DNA of 64,000 nt from JBEIHX01 sp040381075 (lineage in GTDB: Bacteria; Pseudomonadota; Alphaproteobacteria; Caulobacterales; Aquidulcibacteraceae), in contig JBEIHX010000004.1 in NCBI GenBank assembly GCA_040381075.1, forward strand, positions 1 to 64,000, read 5' to 3'. Position 1 is the stretch's first letter; each line of letters starts with the position of its first letter. Under the pieces are notes generated by a model that was not told where the DNA came from, ran no database searches, and saw nothing but the letters and a program-made list of their open reading frames with translations. Made by a program: the position numbers and the translations under genes. Positions 1-9,043 of the stretch are shown piece by piece.

Positions 1-155
1 CGCCATTGGTAGATATGCTGGCGCGTCAGGTCATGCCGCAGGGCGACATCTGTCAGCGACCATCCGTTCTGGCCGACCTCGCGCAGGATCGAGATCTTCG
101 TCTCTGCCGTCCAACGTCGCCGTCGCTCAACTCCAAGGACTTCGCCGCTCCGCAT
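1..155 (-). CDS. Transposase accessory protein (OrfA/TnpA type), cut by window edge
   Basis: Reading the minus strand from an ATG at 155 gives about 51 residues, open to the left edge, starting MRSGEVLGVERRRRW and continuing through TAETKISILREV and LTDVALRHDLTRQHIYQW. The VERRRRW start, followed by a helix-turn-helix ending in an (R/H)xxYxW motif, is typical of the small first ORF (TnpA/OrfA) of IS66- or IS3-family elements, which binds the element ends. Only the N-terminal half is visible, so the family cannot be settled and I cannot say whether the element is intact. No matching terminal inverted repeat was recognised between this start and the tRNA. It is the only transposon-related coding sequence in the window. 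Confidence 0.7.
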   Translation of the reverse strand, partial: MRSGEVLGVERRRRWTAETKISILREVGQNGWSLTDVALRHDLTRQHIYQW

Positions 156-452
156 GCCCGCACCCGTCTCATACGACGTCGTTAACGACGACAATAACGA
201 CGTAGGCTAAGATCTCGGCGGTATCTCAGGTAGGCGGCGCCAATCGGTGGGTTACCAGCCATCACGCAGTGCCGCAGGATCTACCTGTCGGCGAGGTGAC
301 CCCGTCCAGAGGGCCAAACCGACCACCGAGGCGATGCGGTGCTGAGCCCCACCGCCCTCCCCGAGACTCCCTTTTGGTGCTGCCATCGTGCTGCCACAGG
401 GGAAGATTGGCCAAAACGCAGAAGAGAAGTCTCGCCTAAGTCATTGATTTTA
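156..452. other. Gene-free stretch between IS fragment and tRNA-Val, with a 14-bp palindrome
   Basis: No gene is supported here. A perfect 14-bp palindrome CGTCGTTAACGACG lies at 177-190, immediately upstream of the transposase start. A third AACGACG half-site follows at 197-203. It may be an operator or part of the element end. The DNA next to the 3' end of the tRNA could be an old integration junction, but no integrase gene or duplicated tRNA end is visible. Confidence 0.4.
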
Positions 453-528
453 TGGTGGGCGGTGACGGGATCGAACCGCCGACCCTCTCGGTGTAAACGA
501 GATGCTCTGCCAGCTGAGCTAACCGCCC
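453..528 (-). tRNA. tRNA-Val (anticodon TAC)
   Basis: The reverse complement gives a complete 76-nt cloverleaf with genomically encoded CCA. It begins GGGCGGTTAGCTCAGC, has anticodon stem-loop CTCGTTTACACCGAG (anticodon TAC, valine), a GGTTCGATCC T-arm, and an acceptor stem closing with CCGCCCACCA. It lies downstream of hup in the same orientation. The protein-like reading frames across it are translations of the tRNA and are not genes. Confidence 0.97.
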
Positions 529-803
529 CACGGAGTCGCGACTGCGTGACGTGTAGCTAACGCCTTGCCGCGCACTTTGCAAAGCCCTGCCATCGGCCGC
601 ACCCGCAGGGTGTGCATGCACGGCGAGAAAACACCCGAGCCCGACGAAACAAGCCACGTTCCATCGCCTGAGATCCAGCGGTTTCCATCCAACGCCTGGC
701 GTCAGGCGCGCAACGGGCGCTGACCTGTCGCCCTGCCCTCAGCGCACCGCTGGCTCTGGCCCCCCGCAGTGCGATGCCGGGATGGAACCGCACGGCTCAT
801 GGA

Positions 804-870
804 ACTGGGGTACACGGGACTGGGGTTCAAGGCACTGGGGTTCAAGGCACTGGGGTTCATGGGACTGGCC
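804..870. repeat. Tandem array, 15-bp unit, four copies plus part
   Basis: Consecutive units are ACTGGGGTACACGGG, ACTGGGGTTCAAGGC (twice, identical) and ACTGGGGTTCATGGG, followed by ACTGG. There are no spacers. The array lies in the gene-free DNA between hup and tRNA-Val. Confidence 0.9.
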
Positions 871-1064
871 CGGATCGGACAGAGCGCAGGCTTCCGGGAG
901 ACGTCGCTGCTCAAGACAGGGCGCCACCCACAGGCGGTGCGGTGGGCCCAGTGGGGGTTCAGAAGCACACCCCACAAGGGCCGGAGATCACCGCACCCGG
1001 GCGCAACCGCCTGATGACACCAGTTCCATGAAGCTGAAGGCCCGCGATGTGGACAGCGCCTCTC

Positions 1065-1096
1065 TACGGGCCGCGCTATGTACGGGCCACGCTGTG
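1065..1096. repeat. Tandem duplication, 16-bp unit, two copies
   Basis: TACGGGCCGCGCTATG is followed directly by TACGGGCCACGCTGTG (14 of 16 bases identical). It is in the same gene-free stretch as the 15-bp array at 804. Confidence 0.75.
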
Positions 1097-1381
1097 TGCT
1101 GGCCGGCGGTATGTGGGACCATGCGTCGGGCCACGAAACACAGGACCGCCCCATCCCGGATGGATCATCGCAGCCCAAATCTCACCCGCCTCGATCACAG
1201 ACCACTGACCCGCACCGCAACCCTCGTACTGCCCGCGCACGAGACCATTGGCATTGGACCCGGCCAAAGCCCCGACACACCAGTCCGCCGCGAGCCGCGG
1301 CGCCCGGACCGGGTCTTCAACGAACCGGCTGCAGCCTCATCCCCGCAGCCGGACAGACGAGGTCAGTCAACCCCGGAAAGC

Positions 1382-1654
1382 TCAGCCCAGCGCGTCGTTA
1401 AGCGCCTTGGCGGCTTTGAAACGCGCCTTCCTGGACGCAGCAACCATCACCTTCTGACCCGTCGACGGATTGCGCGCCTCACGCGCCGGACGCGACTGCA
1501 CATCAAAGGCGCCAAGGCCGGCGATACGCACGTCGCCGCCGCTTTTCAGGGTCTGTGTGATGCCGTCGATCATGGCCTCGAGCACCTTGGCGACGTCGCT
1601 CTTCTTCACATCAGCCTTCGCGGCGACATGATCGATGAGATCTGACTTGTTCAT
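1382..1654 (-). CDS. hup: DNA-binding protein HU
   Basis: The 90-residue product matches the usual length of HU and its layout throughout: N-terminal helices MNKSDLIDHVA, the GLGAF turn at about 47-50, and the DNA-intercalating beta-arm tip RNPSTG at 61-66. HU is a histone-like dimer that bends and compacts DNA in the nucleoid. An in-frame TTG six bases upstream also opens the frame, but the ATG at 1654 has an AGAAGG ribosome site and matches family N-termini. It lies downstream of lon on the same strand, a conserved clpX-lon-hup order in this class, separated by 250 bp that may carry its own promoter. Confidence 0.97.
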   Translation of the reverse strand: MNKSDLIDHVAAKADVKKSDVAKVLEAMIDGITQTLKSGGDVRIAGLGAFDVQSRPAREARNPSTGQKVMVAASRKARFKAAKALNDALG

Positions 1655-1904
1655 CTGCAAAGCCCTTCTTTCAACTGGCGCCGCCGGCGGTCACCCGCCA
1701 TGCCGGCTATCGCGGCGTGCGCCGCTTTTGACACCGCGGGCCGGGCCCGCATCGCAATCCGCACGCAGACGCACGGATGATCAGCCGGTCAAAGCACGAA
1801 ACCATGCCATTCTCAAGGTTCGCATGGGAGTTTCGCCCGACACCAGACGCACAAAGCGCCGATCACGCCTGCGTGGAGGCGCCACGCGTTACGAGAGTAT
1901 GCCA

Positions 1905-4307
1905 TCAGTGCGTGCGGGGAGCCCCCTCCTGAGATGCGGCTGCCGCGGCAAGTTTTGCTTCGGCTTCCTCATCCTGCGGCGACCATGGAATCGGCTCCAA
2001 AGGACGCGCGAGCGCATGCGCAAGCACTTCTTCAACCGCGCTGACCGGCACAATCTTGAGCGCAGATTTGACCGTTTCCGGAATATCTGCGAGATCCTTC
2101 TCGTTCTCCTTCGGAATGAGAACGGTCTTGATGCCGGCATAAACCGCAGCCAGCAGTTTCTCCTTGAGACCACCAATCGGCAGAACACGGCCACGCAGCG
2201 TGACTTCGCCGGTCATCGCCACGTCCTTGCGGACCGGAACGCCCGTCAGCACCGAGACAATGGCCGTGACCATGGCGATGCCGGCTGAAGGTCCGTCCTT
2301 TGGCGTCGCGCCTTCCGGAACGTGGACGTGGATGTCCGTATGGCGAAACACCGACGGTTTGATGCCAAGCTGGGGCGCGCGCGACTGAACGTAGGAATTG
2401 GCCGCCGCGATGGACTCCTTCATCACATCCGCCAGATTGCCGGTCACTTTCATCTGACCGCGACCCGACATCTGTACCGTCTCGATGGTCAGGATGTCCC
2501 CGCCGACTGGCGTCCAGGCGAGGCCGGTGACGATGCCGACCTGATCCTCCTGATCCGTCTGACCGAAACGATGCTTGCGCACGCCGGCATAGACAGCCAG
2601 GTTGTCAGGCGTGACGTTGATGGACTTCACCTTCTTCTGCTCGAACTCGCGAATCGCCTTTCGCACGAGATTGGCGATCTCACGCTCGAGACTGCGCACC
2701 CCAGCCTCGCGCGTGTAGTAACGGATCAGATCCCGCAGCCCATCGTCCGAAATCGACCATTCGCCCTTGCGCACTCCATGCGCCTCAACCTGTTTTGGGA
2801 TCAGGTGTCTCTTCGCGATTTCAACTTTTTCGTCTTCCGTATACCCCGGAATCCGAATGATTTCCATGCGATCGAGCAGGGGCTGGGGCATGTTGAGGCT
2901 GTTCGCCGTCGTGATGAACATCACGTCGGACAAATCATAATCCACCTCAAGATAGTGATCGTTGAAGGTCGCGTTCTGTTCCGGATCGAGCACTTCGAGG
3001 AGTGCAGCCGATGGGTCGCCCCGATAGTCCGACCCCATCTTGTCGATCTCATCCAGAAGAAACAGCGGGTTGGAGCTCTTGGCTTTCTTCATGGACTGGA
3101 TGATGCGCCCCGGCAGGGAGCCGATATAGGTGCGCCGATGACCGCGAATCTCGGCTTCGTCGCGCACGCCGCCGAGCGAAACGCGCACGAAGTCGCGTCC
3201 GGTCGCCTTGGCGATGGACTTGCCGAGCGAGGTCTTGCCCACACCGGGCGGCCCCACGAGACACAGGATCGGACCCCGCAGTTTCTTGGTGCGACTTTGC
3301 ACGGCAAGATACTCAAGGATCCGCTCTTTCACCTTCTCCAGACCGTAATGGTCCTCTGCCAGCACGTTCTCCGCGAGAGTAACGTCGCGCTTGACCTTCT
3401 TGGGCGACTGCCACGGCAGGGAGATCAGCCAGTCGAGGTAGTTGCGCACGACGGTCGATTCCGCCGACATCGGACTCATCTGGCGCAGCTTGCGAACCTC
3501 AGCCTCCGCCTTGGCGCGCGCCTCCTTCGACAGCTTCGTCTTGGCGATCTTGCTTTCAAGTTCAGCCAGTTCGTCGCGTCCATCCTCGCCCTCGCCAAGC
3601 TCGCGCTGGATGGCCTTCATCTGCTCGTTGAGATAGTATTCGCGCTGCGTCTTCTCCATCTGGCGCTTCACGCGATTGCGGATTTTGCGCTCGACCTGGA
3701 GCATGGAGATTTCGCCTTCCATCATGGCGAAAACCTTCTCAAGCCGCGTTGGCGCCGACACCGTCTCAAGCAGCATCTGCTTTTCAGGAATCTTGATCGC
3801 GAGATGGGCCGCGACCTGATCAGACAGGCGCGCTGGCTCCGTAATCTGACCAATTGACGCAACAACTTCCGGCGGAATCTTGCGGTTGAGCTTCACATAA
3901 GCTTCAAACTGTTCGATGACGGTGCGCACCAGCGCGCGCGCTTCCGGGCTCTCGCCGCCTTCGTCAGTCAATGGCTCGACCTCTGCCTCGAAAAACTCCG
4001 CATTGTCCGTGAACTTCAGGATGCGCGCGCGGGACGCGCCTTCCACAAGCACCTTGACCGTGCCGTCGGGCAGCTTGAGGAGCTGCAGGATCGTCGCGAG
4101 CGCCCCAACCTCATAAATGCCGTCACCGCCGGGATCGTCCTCGGCGGCGTCTTTCTGCGCGGCGAGAACAATCTGTTTGTCCCCGCGCATCACCGCCTCA
4201 AGCGCACGCACTGACTTGTCACGCCCGACGAACAGGGGCGCGACCATGTGCGGGAAGACCACGATATCGCGCAGGGGCAGAACCGGAATGATCTTTTTGT
4301 CTGACAT
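1905..4307 (-). CDS. lon: ATP-dependent protease Lon (class A)
   Basis: The 800-residue product has the three parts of LonA. The substrate-recognition N-domain is at about 5-200, followed by a coiled region. The AAA+ module has Walker A GPPGVGKT at 352-359 and Walker B FLLDEID at about 416-422. The C-terminal protease domain has catalytic serine in PKDGPSAG near 680 and lysine in GGLKEK. Lon is a cytoplasmic hexamer that degrades misfolded and regulatory proteins using ATP. GGAG seven bases before the ATG supports the start. It is downstream of clpX with a 174-bp gap, so co-transcription is possible but not shown. No heat-shock promoter could be assigned with confidence. Confidence 0.98.
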   Translation of the reverse strand: MSDKKIIPVLPLRDIVVFPHMVAPLFVGRDKSVRALEAVMRGDKQIVLAAQKDAAEDDPGGDGIYEVGALATILQLLKLPDGTVKVLVEGASRARILKFTDNAEFFEAEVEPLTDEGGESPEARALVRTVIEQFEAYVKLNRKIPPEVVASIGQITEPARLSDQVAAHLAIKIPEKQMLLETVSAPTRLEKVFAMMEGEISMLQVERKIRNRVKRQMEKTQREYYLNEQMKAIQRELGEGEDGRDELAELESKIAKTKLSKEARAKAEAEVRKLRQMSPMSAESTVVRNYLDWLISLPWQSPKKVKRDVTLAENVLAEDHYGLEKVKERILEYLAVQSRTKKLRGPILCLVGPPGVGKTSLGKSIAKATGRDFVRVSLGGVRDEAEIRGHRRTYIGSLPGRIIQSMKKAKSSNPLFLLDEIDKMGSDYRGDPSAALLEVLDPEQNATFNDHYLEVDYDLSDVMFITTANSLNMPQPLLDRMEIIRIPGYTEDEKVEIAKRHLIPKQVEAHGVRKGEWSISDDGLRDLIRYYTREAGVRSLEREIANLVRKAIREFEQKKVKSINVTPDNLAVYAGVRKHRFGQTDQEDQVGIVTGLAWTPVGGDILTIETVQMSGRGQMKVTGNLADVMKESIAAANSYVQSRAPQLGIKPSVFRHTDIHVHVPEGATPKDGPSAGIAMVTAIVSVLTGVPVRKDVAMTGEVTLRGRVLPIGGLKEKLLAAVYAGIKTVLIPKENEKDLADIPETVKSALKIVPVSAVEEVLAHALARPLEPIPWSPQDEEAEAKLAAAAASQEGAPRTH

Positions 4308-4481
4308 GTCGCATCTCCGGGCGCGGCCCCAATATCGGCGACCGAAAGCCCCTGGGCCGGAATCACACTGAAGCGCCTGTCATGATAGCGCGCCCCGCGG
4401 GCGAACCGTCCCGTTTGTGTAAACACTCATGTGTGACTGGCGCCCGCCCGGTTCAAGGCGTGTCAGCGGTCCAACGGCGTA

Positions 4482-5753
4482 TCAGGACGCAGTGGATTCC
4501 TTGCCGCCGCGGGTCTCGGCGTAGGTCAAGAGCGGTTTGGCGCGGCCCTCGACCACCTCGGCGTTGATCACCACCTGGTCCACGCCGCTGTAGCTCGGAA
4601 GTTCAAACATGGTGTCGAGCAGGATGCCCTCCATGATGGACCGCAGCCCCCGCGCGCCGGTCTTGCGGGCGATCGCCTTCTTCGCCACCGCACGCAAGGC
4701 CTCATCCGTAAACACCAGCTTGACGTTCTCCATGTCGAACAGGCGCTGATACTGTTTGGCGAGCGCGTTCTTGGGCTCGGTCAGAATCTTGACCAGGGCG
4801 ACCTCGTCAAGGTCCTCCAGCGTGGCGATCACCGGCAGGCGGCCAATAAACTCGGGAATCAGGCCGAACTTGAGCAGATCCTCAGGCTCAACCTCGCGCA
4901 GCACCTCGCCGGTGCGCCGGTCCTCCGGATCGCGCACCTCGGCCCCGAACCCGATCCCCGCCCCCTTGCCGCGCGCCGAAATGATGCGCTCCAGCCCTGC
5001 GAATGCGCCGCCGCAAATGAACAGGATGTTGGTTGTGTCGACCTGCAGGAACTCCTGCTGGGGATGCTTGCGCCCCCCCTGCGGCGGCACGCTGGCGACG
5101 GTGCCCTCCATGATCTTGAGCAGCGCCTGCTGAACGCCTTCGCCCGAGACGTCACGCGTGATGGACGGGTTGTCCGACTTGCGGCTGATCTTGTCGACCT
5201 CGTCGATGTACACGATGCCGCGCTGGGCGCGCTCGACATTGTAGTCGGCCGCCTGCAGCAGCTTGAGGATAATGTTTTCAACGTCTTCACCGACATAGCC
5301 AGCTTCCGTCAGCGTGGTGGCGTCAGCCATGGTGAACGGCACGTCGATGATGCGGGCCAGCGTCTGGGCGAGCAGCGTCTTGCCGCACCCTGTCGGCCCA
5401 ACCAGCAGAATGTTCGATTTCGCCAACTCGACGTCAGCGTTCTTGGCGCTGTGATTCAGGCGCTTGTAATGATTGTGAACCGCGACGGCGAGCACACGCT
5501 TGGCGTGAAACTGACCGATCACGTAATCGTCGAGAACATCACAAATCTCGCGCGGACTGGGAACACCCTCCTTAGAGCGCACCAGTTGGTTCTTGTTTTC
5601 CTCCCGGATGATGTCCATGCACAGTTCGACGCATTCGTCACAGATGAACACCGTCGGGCCAGCAATCAGCTTGCGCACCTCGTGCTGGCTCTTCCCGCAG
5701 AAAGAACAGTAGAGCGTGTTCTTGGAGTCGCCGCCCGCAGCAGACTTGCTCAT
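4482..5753 (-). CDS. clpX: ATP-dependent Clp protease ATP-binding subunit ClpX
   Basis: 423 residues, the normal length. The N-terminal zinc-binding domain has cysteines at 16, 19, 38 and 41 (CSFC and CDEC). The AAA+ domain carries Walker A GPTGCGKT at 119-126, Walker B IVYIDEVDK, and an IGF loop (GAGIGFGAEV) of the kind that docks on ClpP. ClpX unfolds tagged or regulatory proteins and feeds them to ClpP. In alphaproteobacteria ClpXP also drives cell-cycle proteolysis. An AGGAG site six bases before the ATG fixes the start. It is downstream of clpP, 185 bp away, same strand. Confidence 0.98.
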   Translation of the reverse strand: MSKSAAGGDSKNTLYCSFCGKSQHEVRKLIAGPTVFICDECVELCMDIIREENKNQLVRSKEGVPSPREICDVLDDYVIGQFHAKRVLAVAVHNHYKRLNHSAKNADVELAKSNILLVGPTGCGKTLLAQTLARIIDVPFTMADATTLTEAGYVGEDVENIILKLLQAADYNVERAQRGIVYIDEVDKISRKSDNPSITRDVSGEGVQQALLKIMEGTVASVPPQGGRKHPQQEFLQVDTTNILFICGGAFAGLERIISARGKGAGIGFGAEVRDPEDRRTGEVLREVEPEDLLKFGLIPEFIGRLPVIATLEDLDEVALVKILTEPKNALAKQYQRLFDMENVKLVFTDEALRAVAKKAIARKTGARGLRSIMEGILLDTMFELPSYSGVDQVVINAEVVEGRAKPLLTYAETRGGKESTAS

Positions 5754-5938
5754 GTTCGCTCCTGCGCCGCAGCGCGCTCAAAGGCCGACCAGTCCCGGAC
5801 GCGCCCACGACACCATGGCGTCCGATCAGGGCGACAAAATCACTCCATACTATCACAGCAAATCCTTAAAGGGGATTTGCAGTCTCTTCCAGCGCCATTC
5901 GCGCCGCGGCCGAGCGCCAGTCCGGCCGTGGCGCTCCG

Positions 5939-6574
5939 TCAGGCGGCCGGCGCTGCGCCGTCGGGCGCGTCGCGCTTCTCATACACCTTGTCGACGATCC
6001 CGAAGGTCCTGGCCTCCTCAGCCGACATGAAAAAGTCCCGGTCCAACGTGCGCTCAATCGTCTCGTAGCTCTGACCCGTGTGGCGCACATAAATCTGATT
6101 CAGGCGCCGCTTCGTGGCGATGATGTCCTCAGCATGGCGTTCAATGTCAGACGCCTGCCCCCGGAAGCCGCCAGACGGCTGGTGCACCATCACGCGTGCA
6201 TTGGGCAACGCCACGCGCAAACCCTTCTCGCCAGCGGCCAGCAGCAGCGAGCCCATCGAGGCAGCCTGCCCCATGACCACAGTGGAAATCGGCGAACGGA
6301 TGTACTGCATGGTGTCGTAGATCGACAGGCCGGCGGTCACATAACCGCCCGGGCTGTTGATATACATGGAGATTTCCTTCTTCGGATTTTCCGACTCCAG
6401 AAACAGCAGCTGCGCGCAGATGAGGCTCGCCATGCCGTCCTCAACGCCGCCCGTGATAAAGATGATCCGATCCTTCAAGAGCCGGGAGAAAATGTCATAG
6501 GCGCGCTCGCCGCGGCTGGTCTGCTCCACAACCATCGGCACCAGATTGGCGTAGGTATCCATCGGATCGAACAT
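5939..6574 (-). CDS. clpP: ATP-dependent Clp protease proteolytic subunit ClpP
   Basis: 211 residues with a complete serine-protease triad: Ser106 in MGQAASMGS, His131 in VMVHQPSGG, Asp180 in TLDRDFFMS. ClpP forms a double heptameric barrel that degrades substrates delivered by ClpX (and ClpA). GGGG about seven bases upstream of the ATG supports the start. It sits between tig and clpX on the minus strand, in the conserved tig-clpP-clpX-lon order. The C-terminal AAPDGAAPAA tail is short and Ala/Pro-rich, and probably unstructured. Confidence 0.98.
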   Translation of the reverse strand: MFDPMDTYANLVPMVVEQTSRGERAYDIFSRLLKDRIIFITGGVEDGMASLICAQLLFLESENPKKEISMYINSPGGYVTAGLSIYDTMQYIRSPISTVVMGQAASMGSLLLAAGEKGLRVALPNARVMVHQPSGGFRGQASDIERHAEDIIATKRRLNQIYVRHTGQSYETIERTLDRDFFMSAEEARTFGIVDKVYEKRDAPDGAAPAA

Positions 6575-6683
6575 TCAAATCCCCAAGGAGAACGTCGCGC
6601 GCCGACTCATCAAACGGTCGCCCCGCTTCCGATCATATGGGCGCGCCGGCGCCTCTCCCGCAAGCCCCGCGGCTCAGCACGAA

Positions 6684-8120
6684 TCAGTCCTGCGCCGGCT
6701 TGGCCTTGGACTTCGCGCTCTTCGCCGGCTTCCTGGCGGGCTTCTCGTCCGGCGCGGCGGCTTCGGCTGGCGAAGGCGCACCGTCGTCTTCCCGCAGCAC
6801 GTCCTCGCGCGTCACCGGGCGGTCAGAAACCTTGGCGAGCTCGAGAATGAAATCCACCACCTTTTCCTCGAACAAGGGCGCGCGGACCTGTGCGAGCGCC
6901 TGCGGGTTCTTCTGATAGAACTGCACGACCTCGCGCTCGCGACCGGGAAACTGACGCGCCTGTGCGTTCACCGCCCGGGCCACTTCCTCGTCACGCACCT
7001 GGATGTTGTGACGCAGGCCAATCTCGGCAAGCACCAGACCCACGCGCACCCGCCGCTCTGCAATGCGATGGTACTCGGCGCGCAGCTCCTCCGGCGTCTT
7101 GCCAGCGTCCTCAGGGGCGCCCTGGCCGCCGGCCTGGTCAGACTCGACCTGCTTCCAGATCGAGGTGAATTCCGCCTCCACCATGCCCGGCGGCAGCGGG
7201 AAATCATGCTTCTCATCAAGCTGGTCGAGCAGGGCGCGCTTCAGCTTGGTGCGCGCAGCATCCTTCAGCTCGCGCTCCATGGTCGACCTGACCGCATCCT
7301 TCAACGCCTGAAGGCTCGGCATCCCTAGCCGCGCGGCGAAATCCTCATCCACCTTCGCCTGCCCAGGCGCCTTCACCTCCCGAACGGTCACGTCAAACGT
7401 GGCCGCCTTGCCCGCCAAGTTCGCCGCGGGATAGTCCTCCGGAAAGCTGACGCTGACCAGAACCGACTGACCGGCCTCAGCGCCGACGAGCTGGTCTTCG
7501 AACCCGGGAATGAAACGTCCCGAGCCGAGCAGCAGCTCAGCCCCGTCGCCTGATCCGCCTTCGAACACCTCGCCGTCGATCATGCCGACGAAATCGATCA
7601 CCAACGCATCGCCATTGGCGGCGGGACCGGATTTCGCCTCGTAAGCCCGGTTGGCTTCGGCGATCTTGGCCACCTGATCGTCAACGTCGGCCTCGGGCAC
7701 TTCAGCAGTCAGGCGGGTAAGCGACAACGTCGCAGGTTCGATCGGCGTGAAGTCCGGCATGACCTGAACCGTCAGTTCCAGCGCCAGATCCTCCGCGCCG
7801 GCGACGACCTTCTCGATGTCGGACTGCAGCTTCACATCCGGCGACTGGGCGAGACGGAGTTTGTTCGCTTCCAGCGTCTGGCGGGTCGTCTCCTGGATCG
7901 TGGCTTCAATCACCTCGCCCATCATTGACCGGCCAAACAGCTTCTTCACGTGGCTCGCCGGGACCTTTCCCTTGCGGAAGCCCTTGAGGTTGACCTGAGG
8001 CCGCATCTCCTCCACGCGCCGTTCAAGGCGCTGGCCGAGATCGGCCGCCGTGATGCGGATGGCGAAAGTGCGGCTCAGGCCGTCGGCGCTGGTCTCTGTG
8101 ATCTGCATGGAACCCGTCAT
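6684..8120 (-). CDS. tig: Trigger factor, ribosome-associated chaperone and peptidyl-prolyl isomerase
   Basis: 478 residues. The ribosome-binding signature GFRKGK is at 47-52 of the N-terminal domain. An FKBP-like isomerase domain follows at about 155-250 (VIDFVGMIDGEVFEGG, then LLGSGRFIPGFEDQL), and the rest is the helical C-terminal chaperone domain. It binds nascent chains at the exit tunnel on L23. A second in-frame ATG twelve bases in (MQITETS) is an equally plausible start and nearer to family N-termini; neither has a strong ribosome site. The C-terminus ends in a Lys/Ala/Pro-rich tail (KPARKPAKSAKSKAKPAQD). First gene of the tig-clpP-clpX-lon-hup chain. Confidence 0.97.
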   Translation of the reverse strand: MTGSMQITETSADGLSRTFAIRITAADLGQRLERRVEEMRPQVNLKGFRKGKVPASHVKKLFGRSMMGEVIEATIQETTRQTLEANKLRLAQSPDVKLQSDIEKVVAGAEDLALELTVQVMPDFTPIEPATLSLTRLTAEVPEADVDDQVAKIAEANRAYEAKSGPAANGDALVIDFVGMIDGEVFEGGSGDGAELLLGSGRFIPGFEDQLVGAEAGQSVLVSVSFPEDYPAANLAGKAATFDVTVREVKAPGQAKVDEDFAARLGMPSLQALKDAVRSTMERELKDAARTKLKRALLDQLDEKHDFPLPPGMVEAEFTSIWKQVESDQAGGQGAPEDAGKTPEELRAEYHRIAERRVRVGLVLAEIGLRHNIQVRDEEVARAVNAQARQFPGREREVVQFYQKNPQALAQVRAPLFEEKVVDFILELAKVSDRPVTREDVLREDDGAPSPAEAAAPDEKPARKPAKSAKSKAKPAQD

Positions 8121-8899
8121 CGGCTTTGAATCTACCGTCTGGAAAACGCGGCCACGAAGCGCCGGTTTCGCAAAGCCTGCCAGACTGAACCGGCGTCAGC
8201 GAAGCGTACCGACCATGCTGCGCCCGCGACGCCCGCCACCGCAGCCGTTCGGCCAGGGGGCGCGCGACCGGCCGGACGTGGCCAGCACGAAAAGTCCGGC
8301 GTCGTATGTCACACGTTCAGCAGGCTGTCCATGTGCCGCCGCCGGCGCCGCGCAGCGCCCGCAGGCCGGGAAAGCAGGCGCCTGTGGCGCCGCCGCCGTC
8401 CAGGCAGGCCACGCCGGCAGAGACACTTTCTTCACGGAAACAGCGGCCTGACATCATCACCACGCGGGGCTGAGTGGCTATCGGCAATGCTGCGCCCAGT
8501 CGGCGCGTCCTGGCAGGAGCGACCTGGCCGGCGCCGGCGACTGACCGCAGCCGCCCGGGCGGCATGCGCTGGGACGCCAGCAGTGCAGGCCGCCGGTATC
8601 CGGGAACGCCCGCATTAACCTAAGCGCCCGACCATGGGCGCCCGACCATGGGCGCCTGCGCCTACGCGCGACTGTCCCGAGGCGCCTCGCGGCGCGAGGG
8701 GGCTCACGACCACGCTTCGATGAATGCCAGGCCTGCGGGCGAATGTCGCTCACCAGGCTGCCGGCGGCAGAGCGGCGGATTTGATGACGCCGGCCCGGAC
8801 CGGACGTGCTTTACCGCCAGTCGCAGCCGCCGCTTGGCGCGGCAAATCGGTCAGGCAAATCGGTCAGGCAAACCGGTGCGGCAAACTGGTGCGGCAAAC
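8121..8899. other. Gene-free stretch upstream of tig, with two tandem repeats
   Basis: About 780 bp with no supported gene on either strand. It must carry the tig promoter, but I could not pick out a convincing one. It contains the 14-bp duplication at 8624-8651 and most of the 13-bp array next to tRNA-Leu at 8841-8905. Confidence 0.5.
8624..8651. repeat. Tandem duplication, 14-bp unit, two copies
   Basis: GCGCCCGACCATGG occurs twice head to tail with no mismatch, followed by a partial GCGCC. It lies in gene-free DNA between tig and tRNA-Leu. Confidence 0.85.
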
Positions 8900-8905
8900 T
8901 GGTGC
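8841..8905. repeat. Tandem array, 13-bp unit, five copies, running into the tRNA-Leu 3' end
   Basis: Units are GGCAAATCGGTCA (twice), GGCAAACCGGTGC and GGCAAACTGGTGC (twice). The last unit overlaps the first bases of the tRNA-Leu gene on this strand. On the tRNA strand, the copies nearest the gene each read CCGCACCAGTTTG, repeating the mature 3' terminus CCGCACCA. The array therefore looks like duplication outward from the tRNA end, with older copies diverged. Confidence 0.9.
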
Positions 8906-8984
8906 GGACGGTGGGACTCGAACCCACACGCCTTGCGGCGCTGGAACCTAAATCCAGTGCGTCTGCCAGTTCCGCCACATCCGC
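8900..8984 (-). tRNA. tRNA-Leu (anticodon TAG)
   Basis: The reverse complement gives an 85-nt class II tRNA with a long variable arm and encoded CCA. It begins GCGGATGTGGCGGAACTGG, has anticodon stem-loop CTGGATTTAGGTTCCAG (anticodon TAG), variable arm CGCCGCAAGGCG, and T-arm GGGTTCGAGTCCC. Its 3' terminus is echoed in the adjacent tandem array. Confidence 0.97.
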
Positions 8985-9043
8985 ATCAGCGCGTTCCATA
9001 GCTGAGCCGGCAGACAACCGGAACAGGCCGTCTCAGCCGCAGC

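Larger units (their letters stand above)
529..1381. other. Gene-free stretch between tRNA-Val and hup, with two tandem repeats
   Basis: No reading frame here resembles a protein family, and the open frames on both strands are the incidental kind expected in GC-rich DNA. The stretch holds the 15-bp array at 804-870 and the 16-bp duplication at 1065-1096. No terminator or promoter was recognised. Confidence 0.5.

Noticed and set aside
156..530. Genomic island attachment site at tRNA-Val
   Set aside because: No integrase gene and no second copy of the tRNA 3' end in the window; the IS fragment alone does not show an island.
436..657. 73-residue reading frame with GRLAQLAEHLVYTERVGGSIPSP
   Set aside because: It is the tRNA-Val gene read as protein, a well-known artefact.
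2322..3857. 511-residue frame opposite lon
   Set aside because: Shadow frame opposite an unmistakable gene. Similar long antisense frames opposite murA/hisD (41204-43054), imuB (49238-50764), nnr (16349-17689), ackA and the nitroreductase (30690-32531) and the aldehyde dehydrogenase (58838-60538) were dismissed for the same reason.
8811..9017. 68-residue reading frame with ADVAELADALDLGSSAARRVGSSP
   Set aside because: It is the tRNA-Leu gene read as protein.
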